Source: Terrisporobacter mayombei (GTDB lineage: Bacteria > Bacillota > Clostridia > Peptostreptococcales > Peptostreptococcaceae). Taken from it: 46,619 nt of DNA. Below are positions 14,579-22,476 of this stretch, piece after piece; within the stretch, counting starts at the first letter, position 1, and every line of letters starts with the position of its first letter. Made by a program: the position numbers and the translations under genes. The stretch spans positions 1 through 46,619 of the forward strand of contig NZ_JAHZMP010000011.1 of assembly GCF_020748465.1 (NCBI RefSeq). The letters run 5' to 3'. The notes under the pieces are model-generated. The model made no database searches. It saw nothing but the letters and a program-made list of their open reading frames with translations, and had not been told where the DNA came from.

Positions 14579-14668
14579 AGTAGTAAATGACAAAATCAAA
14601 TTGCAAAAGGCAATGTAATAGAATTTGGTTCAGGTATTGAAAATTATAGATTTGTTATGAATAGTTAG
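14579..14668 (+). pseudogene. Gene debris between the duplicated copies
   Basis: Between the copies are short open stretches in different frames: VVNDKIKLQK (about 14580-14610), then one base out of phase VIEFGSGIENYRFVMNS and TAG (14615-14668). A GAGGGGGGGATT ribosome-like site lies at 14564. This looks like a small phage gene broken by a frameshift; no family recognised. Confidence 0.4.
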
Positions 14669-14679
14669 GAAATATAAAA

Positions 14680-14796
14680 AAACAAAATAACCCTATCGTT
14701 TCCGATAAGGTTAAATATTATAAATTTAATATGAAATGCATCAACGAGTCTTTAATAATATGTGTAGATTAAAAAGAATTATTCAAGGAGGATATT
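14680..14796 (+). repeat. Imperfect ~120-bp tandem duplication, copy 2
   Basis: Second copy of the 14430-14550 unit. The NNPIVSDKVKYYKF frame remains open but has no start, and ends at TAA 14770-14772. The stem AACC-TATCG/CGATA-GGTT is slightly extended compared with copy 1. Ends in AAGGAGGATATT, the YopX ribosome site. Confidence 0.6.
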
Positions 14797-15279
14797 ATGA
14801 GGGAAATAAAATTTAGAGGGAAAATAATAGATGCTCATAAATGGGTATATGGAAATTTAATTCAAAATAATGATATGACTTTTATTGCTGAAAAGGAAGA
14901 GTATTCTAGCGTTGGATATTGTTATGACTGTAATAGACCTTACAGTGAGCAATATGAAATTGATACTAAAACAGTAGGGCAATGTACAGGATTAAAAGAT
15001 AAGAACGGCAAGGAAATATATAAGGGTGACATTTTAAGTTATAAGCGCATTAAAGATACAAATTGCTTTAAAGAAGAAATTGAAGACATAGAAGAAGAAG
15101 TCTTGATAGGATTGATTACTTACAGACCGATTGCATCGATTGTAAAACCCTATAGTAAAAACGTTAAATGTCTTGGATATGATAGCGTCAATAAAGAATG
15201 CCTTATAATTGATTTACAAAGTAAAGAAGTAGAAGTTTTAGGTAACGTTTATGATAATCCAGAGTTATTAGAGGGTTAA
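14797..15279 (+). CDS. YopX family protein
   Basis: 160 residues with the hallmark start MREIKFRGKIIDAHKWVYGN, the middle TVGQCTGLKDKNGKEIYKGD and the end VEVLGNVYDNPELL. YopX proteins are very common in Gram-positive phages; the structure is known but the function is not. AAGGAGGATATT gives a strong ribosome site. Confidence 0.92.
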   Translation: MREIKFRGKIIDAHKWVYGNLIQNNDMTFIAEKEEYSSVGYCYDCNRPYSEQYEIDTKTVGQCTGLKDKNGKEIYKGDILSYKRIKDTNCFKEEIEDIEEEVLIGLITYRPIASIVKPYSKNVKCLGYDSVNKECLIIDLQSKEVEVLGNVYDNPELLEG

Positions 15280-15406
15280 ATGAATAAAGAATAACCCAAG
15301 ATAATAAAACTTCTTACATATAACGTAAGGGTTTTAAAATAATAAATACAAAACACTAGTACCTATTAATTTCCTAGTAGAAAATAAGTATAATTAAAGA
15401 AGGGAG

Positions 15407-17272
15407 GTGGTTTTTATCTTTAAAGGATATATACCTACAAATGGAAAAAGACCAACAGAAGAATATAAAAATAGAACTGAATTTTATTCATTATCAGATG
15501 TTGATAAATTAAAATCATATGGAGCAGTGTTGTTAAATGACATAATTCAAATAGATATAGATGATGAAGATCAATCAAATATAGTATTTAACATAGTAAC
15601 TGATTTGAATATTCAATGTAACATTTTAAAAACTGATAGAGGTAAACACTTTTATTTTAAAAATACAAATCAAGATAAGAGAAAACAAGGTTACACAACG
15701 GCTCTAGGGATAAAAGTTGATACTGGCTTAGGTTCTCAAAATGCAGTAATACCTATAAAAATAAATGGCAAAAATCGTAAATGGATAAAAGAAGTTTATG
15801 AGTTAGACAATTTACCAGCATGGTTAGTACCTCTTGATAAAAAAGATATTAATTTTACTGAGATGGAAGAGGGGGACGGAAGAAACCAATCATTATTTAA
15901 TTATATTTTAAGGTTACAATCTGCCGGGTTAGTAAAAGATGAAATTAAAAGTACGATTAAAATAATAAATAAATATATTTTGAAAGAGCCTATGACAGAA
16001 TATGAAGTTGAGGTTATCACAAGAGACAAAGCATTTTTAAAAGAATCATTTTATATCAAGAATAAATTACAATATGAAAAATTAGCTAAATTTCTCATAG
16101 CTGAAGAAAATATAGTTAAAATAAATAATCAATTACATATTTACAAAGATGGACATTATTCAGATAACATATTAGATATTGAAAAAGTTATGTTAAAATA
16201 CATACAAAATTCAACTAAAACACCTAGAGGTGAAATATTAAGATATTTAGAGTTATTATGCAGCAATAAACAAATTACTAACTCTAAGTACATCGTGTTC
16301 AATAATGGAGTATTTAATCTTGAGACTAAAGAACTTTTAGATTATTCACCAGAATACATAATTAAAAATAAAATACCTCATAATTATAATTCAGCTGTTT
16401 ATCATGAGTTATTAGATAAGACTATAAACAAAATAGCTTGTAATAACCGAGACTTAAGAGCAACAATAGAGGAAATGATAGGTTATACATTATTAAGACG
16501 TAATGAATTAGGTAAGAGTTTTATTTTAACTGGTAACGGGTCCAATGGTAAATCAACTCTTTTAGATTTAATTATGGAACTATTAGGTGAGGAAAACATA
16601 TCATCAGTATCTTTAAAGGAATTAAACGATAGATTTAAAACTTTCCAGTTAGATGGAAAACTAGCAAATATAGGTGATGATATTAGTAACGAATATATCC
16701 AGGACAATAGTACATTCAAAAAATTAGTAACAGGTGAAAAAGTAAACGTTGAACGTAAAGGTCGTGATCCATACGATTTTAAAAACTACTCCAAACTTAT
16801 TTTTAGTGCCAATGAACTTCCAAGAATTAACGACCTCAGTGGTGGACTTAAGAGACGTATACTATTTATACCTTTTAATGCAGTATTTAGTAAGAAGGAC
16901 CCAGATTATGATCCATTTATAAAAGATAAGATAACGACTCCAGAAGCACTTGAATATTTATTAAAAATAGCACTAGATGGACTATACCGAATATTAGAAA
17001 ATAATAATATTACAGTATCTAAGGCATCACAAGAGGTATGGAATGAATATGAACAAATAAATAATCCAGTAGTATCATTTATCGAAGAAAATAAGATAGA
17101 AAATGAATCAATCAATGATGTATTTAGGAAATATCAACTGTGGTGTGTAGAATCTGGATTAAAACCTTTATCTAAAATAGTATTTGGAAAAGAAGTAAGA
17201 AAACAAGGCTACAATAGTAATAAATCAATAAGAGTAGAAGGTAAACAAGTTAAAATTTATAAACTAGACTAA
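15407..17272 (+). CDS. D5/P4-type primase-helicase (SF3 ATPase)
   Basis: 621 residues. The N-terminal ~150 (DIIQIDIDDEDQ, LKTDRGKHFYF, VDTGLG) resemble a bifunctional primase/polymerase domain. The C-terminal SF3 helicase has Walker A TGNGSNGKST (about 375), Walker B IGDDISN and sensor SANELPRI, then a D5-like winged end. The GTG at 15407 lies inside the GGGAGGTGG ribosome site. Relatives begin near IFKGYIPT, so the true start may be ATC at 15416, eight bases from GGAGG. It initiates and unwinds the phage replication fork; the iteron region lies directly downstream. Confidence 0.9.
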   Translation: MVFIFKGYIPTNGKRPTEEYKNRTEFYSLSDVDKLKSYGAVLLNDIIQIDIDDEDQSNIVFNIVTDLNIQCNILKTDRGKHFYFKNTNQDKRKQGYTTALGIKVDTGLGSQNAVIPIKINGKNRKWIKEVYELDNLPAWLVPLDKKDINFTEMEEGDGRNQSLFNYILRLQSAGLVKDEIKSTIKIINKYILKEPMTEYEVEVITRDKAFLKESFYIKNKLQYEKLAKFLIAEENIVKINNQLHIYKDGHYSDNILDIEKVMLKYIQNSTKTPRGEILRYLELLCSNKQITNSKYIVFNNGVFNLETKELLDYSPEYIIKNKIPHNYNSAVYHELLDKTINKIACNNRDLRATIEEMIGYTLLRRNELGKSFILTGNGSNGKSTLLDLIMELLGEENISSVSLKELNDRFKTFQLDGKLANIGDDISNEYIQDNSTFKKLVTGEKVNVERKGRDPYDFKNYSKLIFSANELPRINDLSGGLKRRILFIPFNAVFSKKDPDYDPFIKDKITTPEALEYLLKIALDGLYRILENNNITVSKASQEVWNEYEQINNPVVSFIEENKIENESINDVFRKYQLWCVESGLKPLSKIVFGKEVRKQGYNSNKSIRVEGKQVKIYKLD

Positions 17273-17275
17273 AAA

Positions 17276-17595
17276 TGTTACTAGAATTTGTACAATAAGT
17301 TAAGTAATATCAACAGTTGTAACTGTTTTATTACTAGAATGTTACTGAAATTTTAAATTCTAGTAACACGTTCAACAGTAGTAATAGCAACAGTTATAAC
17401 TAGTTATGTTACTGAAATACTAAAATATAATTTCTTAGATTATAAAAATAAAAAATGAGTTAATATATATATATATAAAGAAATTATATATATTAGTAAC
17501 GGGTTTCAGTAACACATTATATACTTAAAATATTGAAATATACACATTTATTAGTGTTACCAGAATATTTTAAAACTAGTAACATTTTAGTAACA
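17276..17595. other. Putative replication origin with ten 12-bp iterons
   Basis: The 346-base gap after the primase-helicase holds no gene. It carries about ten copies of TGTTACTRGAAT or its complement: 17276, 17329, 17340 and 17407 and 17555 (forward); 17357, 17492, 17504, 17575 and 17585 (reverse), each 10-12 bases. Also present are a palindrome AACAGTTGTAACTGTT (about 17312-17327) and an AT-only run at 17461-17478, suited to strand opening. This combination next to replication genes is typical of an iteron origin. Confidence 0.65.
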
Positions 17596-17618
17596 AAAGA
17601 GGGTGAATATAAGAACAT

Positions 17619-18041
17619 ATGAGTGAATTAACTAATTATGAAAAAGTAGAAAAATTATTAGAGAAATATGCTGAGATTGATATAGATATAAAAGCACTTG
17701 AATATCAAATTAAAATTGAAGATATAAAAGGATTATCATACAATGATATGCCAGGAGCACCAATTCCTAGTAATGCATCACCTGTAGAAATTCAATTGAA
17801 TAATATTGAAAAGCTTAAAATAGATAAAAGTATCTTAGAGTTTGAAAAAGATTCAATTGATAATATGTTAAGAGTTTTAGATGATACTGAAAAAACTTTA
17901 ATCAAGTACAAATTCATTAATAAATTACAATATAAACAGATAGCACTAAAGATGAATATGAACCAAGATTATTTAGCAGAAAAGAAATCAAGAATAATTG
18001 ATAAACTTATACCATATGCATTGCGATATAAATTAATATAA
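17619..18041 (+). CDS. Putative late transcription regulator (sigma-region-4/ArpU-like)
   Basis: 140 residues: an N-terminal coiled coil (EKVEKLLEKYAEIDIDIKAL), a Pro-rich linker (MPGAPIPSNASPVEIQ), a second helix pair, and a C-terminal HTH (IKYKFINKLQYKQIALKMNM ... YLAEKKSRIIDKL) like sigma-70 region 4. Small proteins of this build at the early/late boundary (ArpU, RinA, DUF1492 types) activate the late operon, and the small terminase gene follows. GAGGGTG lies 13 bases before ATG, a rather long spacing. Confidence 0.7.
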   Translation: MSELTNYEKVEKLLEKYAEIDIDIKALEYQIKIEDIKGLSYNDMPGAPIPSNASPVEIQLNNIEKLKIDKSILEFEKDSIDNMLRVLDDTEKTLIKYKFINKLQYKQIALKMNMNQDYLAEKKSRIIDKLIPYALRYKLI

Positions 18042-18125
18042 GTTAATACTAAGTTATAACTTATAATCAACTTAGACACAACCAATATAACATGTGTTAT
18101 TATTATATTATAGGAATATTAGATA

Positions 18126-18158
18126 AACCGATATGTTGATTCGTATCGGTTATTTTTT
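18126..18158 (+). terminator. Rho-independent terminator after early region
   Basis: AACCGATA (18126-18133) pairs with TATCGGTT (18144-18151), followed by ATTTTTTAT. It separates the regulator from the late operon. The AT-rich stretch upstream (18060-18120) could hold the late promoter, but no convincing -35/-10 pair was found. Confidence 0.8.
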
Positions 18159-18193
18159 ATGTCTGAATATATGAACGAGGAGGTGTAAATATA

Positions 18194-18595
18194 ATGAGTG
18201 AAGTTAATAAAGGGGGAAGACCTTTTAAGTTTACAGATCCAGAAAAATTAGATATTCAAATAGAAGATTTCTTCAAATGGTGTAATGAAAATAATAAGAT
18301 ACCTACTGTAACCGGATTAGCTGTGCATTTAGATACTGATAGATTAACATTGTTACATTATGAAAACAGTTTGGATAACACTGCATATGATAAGTTAGAT
18401 TATGATGTGAAAGTAAGGTTGATAAACTCGATAAAAAGAGCTAAGCAAAGAGTAGAATCAGAGTATGAACAGGCCTTATTTAATAAGAATAGTGCTGTTG
18501 GAGCTATATTTACCCTTAAGAATAACTATAAGTGGGTAGACAAACAAGAGGTAGAGCAAACAAATAAGACTATTGAAGTTACATTGGAAGATTAA
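18194..18595 (+). CDS. terS: Terminase small subunit
   Basis: 133 residues opening with GGRPFKF, a common small-terminase start, then an HTH-like segment (TVTGLAVHLDTDRLTLLHYE) and a helical oligomerisation region rich in charged residues (KRAKQRVESEYEQALFNKNS, AVGAIFTLKNNYKW). Small terminases recognise pac/cos DNA and load the large subunit. GAGGAGGTGTAAATATA precedes the ATG. Its large partner is 1.3 kb further on, separated by a recombinase gene. Confidence 0.85.
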   Translation: MSEVNKGGRPFKFTDPEKLDIQIEDFFKWCNENNKIPTVTGLAVHLDTDRLTLLHYENSLDNTAYDKLDYDVKVRLINSIKRAKQRVESEYEQALFNKNSAVGAIFTLKNNYKWVDKQEVEQTNKTIEVTLED

Positions 18596-18631
18596 TCATT
18601 GGAAGAAGTGATTTATATAATTAAATATTAC

Positions 18632-18657
18632 TTTCATTAGAGTATACTCTAATGAAA
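18632..18657. repeat. 26-bp perfect palindrome
   Basis: TTTCATTAGAGTA followed by its exact complement TACTCTAATGAAA, no spacer. Nearby are further TTTCA/TGAAA sites, including the 14-bp palindrome TTGAAACGTTTCAA at about 18708-18721. Placed 290 bases upstream of a serine resolvase gene, this may be a res-type crossover site, or an operator. Confidence 0.7.
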
Positions 18658-18762
18658 CTATAAAATAATATATAAAAAATGTTTCAAAAGAGTATTAAAA
18701 TAAAAATTGAAACGTTTCAAAAATAAACTTGACTTTATTGAAACATAAGATTAAAATTAAAG

Positions 18763-18804
18763 TATAAAATATAAAATATAAAATATAAAATATAAAATAT
18801 AAAA
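18763..18804. repeat. Tandem repeat, six copies of TATAAAA
   Basis: Six perfect 7-bp units in the noncoding stretch 18596-18945. Helical phasing is off (7 bp), but the run is strongly A/T and probably bent or easily melted. Together with the palindromes it fills the region upstream of the resolvase. Confidence 0.85.
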
Positions 18805-18945
18805 TGATTTGTGAATGAGGTGGGGTACATTCTAAATATAACTCGATTGCCATCTTCACGGTTAGGAAAAATATTTTTTTAAAATAAAAGGCCGAATTCA
18901 ATATGATTTTTTATAGAATGATTTAAGAGGCAGGGGGTATTACCA

Positions 18946-19563
18946 ATGGGTAAAGTATTTAATTATATAAGGGTATCAAGTAAGGAACAAAATGAAGCAA
19001 GACAAGTTGAAGCAATGAACAAATTTAATAAGGAAAACGGAGTTATTAATCCAATAGAGCTTATTGATAAAGCAAGTGGAACTAATACAGATAGAGAACA
19101 ACTACAATTATTATTAAAAGTAGTTGGTAAAGATGATTTAGTAGTAATAAAATCAATAGATAGATTATCAAGAAACTATAGAGAATGTAAGCGACTATGG
19201 GAGGAAATAACTTCTAAAGGTGCTGACATCGTAGTAATAGATATGCCAATGCTAGACACTAGACAATATAAAGACTTGTTAGGCAATTTCATAAGTGACT
19301 TAATATTATCAGTATTAGGATATGTAGCAGAACAAGAAACGGAATTTAGAAAGCAAAGACAGTCAGAAGGAATTGCAATAGCTAAAGAAAAAGGTGTCTA
19401 CAAAGGACGTAAAAAAATAGAAACAAATGACAATTTCATAGAAGTTTATAATAGTTGGAAACAAGGCAATATAACTGCTGTAAAAGCTATGGAAGAATTA
19501 GGATTAAAGAAAAATACTTTTTACAGAAGAGCAAAAGAATATGAAGAGAACTGTAGTAAGTAG
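18946..19563 (+). CDS. Serine recombinase (resolvase/invertase family)
   Basis: 205 residues, small resolvase type. YIRVSSKEQNEARQ gives nucleophile S11. IKSIDRLSRNYRE holds the conserved Arg pair, and the E-helix region follows (GYVAEQETEFRKQRQSEGIA, then KEKGVYKGRKK). A C-terminal HTH (SWKQGNITAVKAMEELGLKK ... FYRRAKEY) binds DNA. These enzymes resolve dimers or invert segments. A resolvase between small and large terminase is unusual. GCAGGGGGTATTACCA supplies the ribosome site. Upstream palindromes are candidate recombination sites. Confidence 0.92.
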   Translation: MGKVFNYIRVSSKEQNEARQVEAMNKFNKENGVINPIELIDKASGTNTDREQLQLLLKVVGKDDLVVIKSIDRLSRNYRECKRLWEEITSKGADIVVIDMPMLDTRQYKDLLGNFISDLILSVLGYVAEQETEFRKQRQSEGIAIAKEKGVYKGRKKIETNDNFIEVYNSWKQGNITAVKAMEELGLKKNTFYRRAKEYEENCSK

Positions 19564-19601
19564 TGATATAATAGTCTTAGTAAAAAAGGGGGAATTGTGG
19601 T

Positions 19602-19802
19602 ATGAAATTTGGAATGAGAAAACCTTCATTAAAGAAAAGTATTAAGGCTAGAACTACTGGAAAAGCTAAAAGAGCACTTAAAAAAGCTGTAATACCTGGT
19701 TATGGGAAGAAGGGTACTGGATGGTTAAAGGACCCAAAGAAAGCTGCTTATAATAAAGTATATAAAAAGACAACTTTTAGTATATTTGATTTATTTAAAT
19801 AG
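19602..19802 (+). CDS. Conserved small basic phage protein (66 aa)
   Basis: Very basic N-terminal half (KARTTGKAKRALKKAVIPGY), then GKKGTGWLKDPKKAAYNKVY and TTFSIFDLF, a signature I have seen in small proteins of Gram-positive phages. Probably nucleic-acid-binding; not assigned. AAGGGGGAATTGTGGT precedes ATG, and a terminator follows immediately. Confidence 0.7.
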   Translation: MKFGMRKPSLKKSIKARTTGKAKRALKKAVIPGYGKKGTGWLKDPKKAAYNKVYKKTTFSIFDLFK

Positions 19803-19807
19803 AAATA

Positions 19808-19840
19808 AGAACTCTCAATGCTGAGGGTTCTTTTTATTTT
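19808..19840 (+). terminator. Rho-independent terminator before terL
   Basis: AGAACTCTCA (19808-19817), loop ATGC, TGAGGGTTCT (19822-19831), then TTTTATTTT. It ends the resolvase/basic protein unit, so terL probably relies on readthrough or antitermination. Confidence 0.85.
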
Positions 19841-19867
19841 ACCTTAATAAGGAGGTGATTTACTACT

Positions 19868-21130
19868 GTGGCTAATACAAAATTCAAGATATCTAAGAAA
19901 TGCTTTAATGATGTTTATTTACCACAACTAGAAAATCATAATTCTAGATTTAATGTATTTTATGGAGGTGCTGGTAGTGGCAAATCTCACTTTGTATTTT
20001 CTAAGATGGTGTTTAAATATTTAAAGTACTCTAATAGAAAATGTTTAGTTGTGAGAAAAGTAAGTAATACATTAAGAGATTCATGCTTTGCTTTGGTAAA
20101 AAGTATTCTTAGTGATTGGCAGCTATACGAACAATGCAAGGTTAATAAAACAGATTTAACTATTGAACTTCCTAATGGGAGCCATTTTATTTTTAAGGGT
20201 ATGGATGACCCAGAGAAGATTAAATCTATTGCTAACATAGATGATATAGTAGTTGAGGAATGTACTGAAATCGATGAATTTGACTTTGACCAGTTAAGTC
20301 TTAGGTTGAGAAGTAGAAATCTATATAACCAAGTACATTGTATGTTTAACCCAGTGTCTAAAGAGAATTGGGTATATAAAAGATGGTTTAAAGAAGGTGC
20401 TGTTTATAATAAAGAAAATACAGTAATTTTACATACTACTTATAAAGATAATAAGTTCTTACCTAGAGAATACATAGATAATTTACTAGATATGGAGAGA
20501 ACTAATCAAGCGTATTATAGAATTTATGCTCTGGGTGAATTCGCTACACTTGATAAACTAATATATACAAATTGGCAAGTTAAAGGCTTTGATTATAGAG
20601 AAATTTTAAAGACAGTTAAAGATAGTAAAGCTATATTTTCTTTGGATTTTGGTTTTACTAATGACCCTACTGCTTTCGTATGTAGTATCTTGGATGAAAT
20701 TAATAAAAAAATATGGATTTTTGATGGCTTTGAAGAAAAGGGTCTTTTGAATGATGAAATAGCTAAGAAGATTATTTGGATGGGATATAGAAAAGAGGTC
20801 ATAACTTGTGATAGTGCTGAACCTAAATCTATTGAAGAATTAAAACGTAATGGACTTGATAGAGTTCGAGGTGCTACGAAAGGTAAAGACAGTATATTAA
20901 ATGGAATTAACCTATTGCAGCAATATGAAATCATTATTTTGCCGTCATTAACTTGGATAATTGAAGAATTTAAAAATTATACTTGGAAAAAAGGTAAAGA
21001 TGGAGAATACATTAATGTTCCAATAGACAAATACAATCATAGTTTAGACTCTTTAAGGTATGGAGTTACAACAGAAATTGGAACTAAAAAAATAACCTTA
21101 TCATTTTTTGATAGGTCATCATTATTTTAG
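19868..21130 (+). CDS. terL: Terminase large subunit
   Basis: 420 residues, PBSX/Terminase_3 type. ATPase: Walker A FYGGAGSGKS (33-40), Walker B IDDIVVEECTE (E130/E131), motif III around CMFNPVS. Nuclease: SLDFGFTNDPTAF (about 259) with later acidic residues in VITCDSAEPKS and NHSLDSLRYG. It starts with GTG at 19868, ten bases after AAGGAGGTGA; no ATG is available. It powers head filling with the portal encoded next. Confidence 0.95.
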   Translation: MANTKFKISKKCFNDVYLPQLENHNSRFNVFYGGAGSGKSHFVFSKMVFKYLKYSNRKCLVVRKVSNTLRDSCFALVKSILSDWQLYEQCKVNKTDLTIELPNGSHFIFKGMDDPEKIKSIANIDDIVVEECTEIDEFDFDQLSLRLRSRNLYNQVHCMFNPVSKENWVYKRWFKEGAVYNKENTVILHTTYKDNKFLPREYIDNLLDMERTNQAYYRIYALGEFATLDKLIYTNWQVKGFDYREILKTVKDSKAIFSLDFGFTNDPTAFVCSILDEINKKIWIFDGFEEKGLLNDEIAKKIIWMGYRKEVITCDSAEPKSIEELKRNGLDRVRGATKGKDSILNGINLLQQYEIIILPSLTWIIEEFKNYTWKKGKDGEYINVPIDKYNHSLDSLRYGVTTEIGTKKITLSFFDRSSLF

Positions 21131-21144
21131 AAAGGAGGGATTGC

Positions 21145-22476
21145 ATGAGTTTTTTAGATGAAAACAAAGAACTTTTAAATAATATAAAGAGTGATTTTGA
21201 AGCTAGAAAAATAATCTATGATAAAATATATGATTACTGTGTTACTGGTAAAAGTGAAGCTTATATAGATTATAAAAATAATCCCAAAAGAAGTAATTTA
21301 AAAGTAAGAACGAATTTCATTAAGAAGTTTATAAAGGAAGAAGTATCATATCTGCTATCTAATAAACCAACATATATCAGTAAAAGTGATAATTCAGAGG
21401 AAGTTAAATTTGTTAATTTTAAGCTATCACATTGGAATAAAAATCATGACAAAATGTTACTTAGAGATATGTTGTCTTACGGAAGTGTATTTGAATTATA
21501 CTATACTTCAGAAATCGGTGAGGAAGTGGTATTTAATTCTAAAATAGTGAGTCCAAGAGACGGTTATTTATTAACTGATGATTTTGGAAATAGTAAGATG
21601 TTTTTTAGGTTCTTTAAAAAGAAGTTTGATACTAAGCAATATATAGATATTTACACTCCTAATTTAATTTATCATGTAGATGATAGTTTCACTGAAGTTT
21701 CTAAGGCGACTGAGAACATATTTAGAGAAGTTCCTATTAAGGTTGGACATGTTAGTGCCTATAAGGAACATGATACATTATTTAATGAACTTAAAGACCT
21801 TCAAGATGCATATGAAACTAATTTATCGGATATAGTTAATGAAATATCTGACTATAGGTTAGCTTATTTAATTATGCTTGGTTGTAGCATAGATTATAAA
21901 ACTAAAGACGAATGCGGGAAAACTCAACTGGATTACATGAAAGAAAAGGGCATTATTAATGCTGATGAAAAAGATGTAATAATTAAGTTTTTAACTAAAG
22001 ATATAAACGATACATTTATTCAAAATACATTAGATACTCTTAAGAAAAACATATATGAAATTAGTAATCATATTGATACTAATGAAAAGCTACAAAGTAA
22101 TACTTCTGGAAGTGCTTTAAGAAATAGGTTAATAGGATTAGAACAAAGAGTAAGAGATAGTGAAGGATCCATAAAAAATATAATTCAAGGTAGAATGTAT
22201 TTTTTATTTAAACTATTTAATAAGCTTGAAAATGTTAATTATGATTATAGAGACATATCTGTTAAATTTACTTTGAATATTCCACAGGATGATTTATTGA
22301 TGGCCCAAACACTAAGTCAGTTTGGAATAGGTGAGAATATATCGTTAAAAACTGCTTTAACTCAATTAAGTTTTGTGAATAATCCGGACCAGGAGATAAA
22401 ATTAATTGAAGAGTATAAAAAAGACCATGAGGTTGATATAGATAAAGTCTTAGGTGATGGATATGAGCAAGAATAA
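21145..22476 (+). CDS. Portal protein (SPP1 gp6-like)
   Basis: 443 residues. The N-terminal start (LLNNIKSDFEARKIIYDKIY), the NFIKKFIKEEVSYLLSNKPTY motif, and the later TNEKLQSNTSGSALRNRLIG with acidic C-terminus are typical of SPP1-like portals. The portal ring forms the packaging vertex. GAAAGGAGGGATTGC precedes ATG. It overlaps the minor head gene by 14 bases. Confidence 0.93.
   Translation: MSFLDENKELLNNIKSDFEARKIIYDKIYDYCVTGKSEAYIDYKNNPKRSNLKVRTNFIKKFIKEEVSYLLSNKPTYISKSDNSEEVKFVNFKLSHWNKNHDKMLLRDMLSYGSVFELYYTSEIGEEVVFNSKIVSPRDGYLLTDDFGNSKMFFRFFKKKFDTKQYIDIYTPNLIYHVDDSFTEVSKATENIFREVPIKVGHVSAYKEHDTLFNELKDLQDAYETNLSDIVNEISDYRLAYLIMLGCSIDYKTKDECGKTQLDYMKEKGIINADEKDVIIKFLTKDINDTFIQNTLDTLKKNIYEISNHIDTNEKLQSNTSGSALRNRLIGLEQRVRDSEGSIKNIIQGRMYFLFKLFNKLENVNYDYRDISVKFTLNIPQDDLLMAQTLSQFGIGENISLKTALTQLSFVNNPDQEIKLIEEYKKDHEVDIDKVLGDGYEQE

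Noticed and set aside
18763..18804. Tandem TATAAAA units as a CRISPR array
   Set aside because: Units are 7 bp with no spacers; it is a simple tandem repeat.
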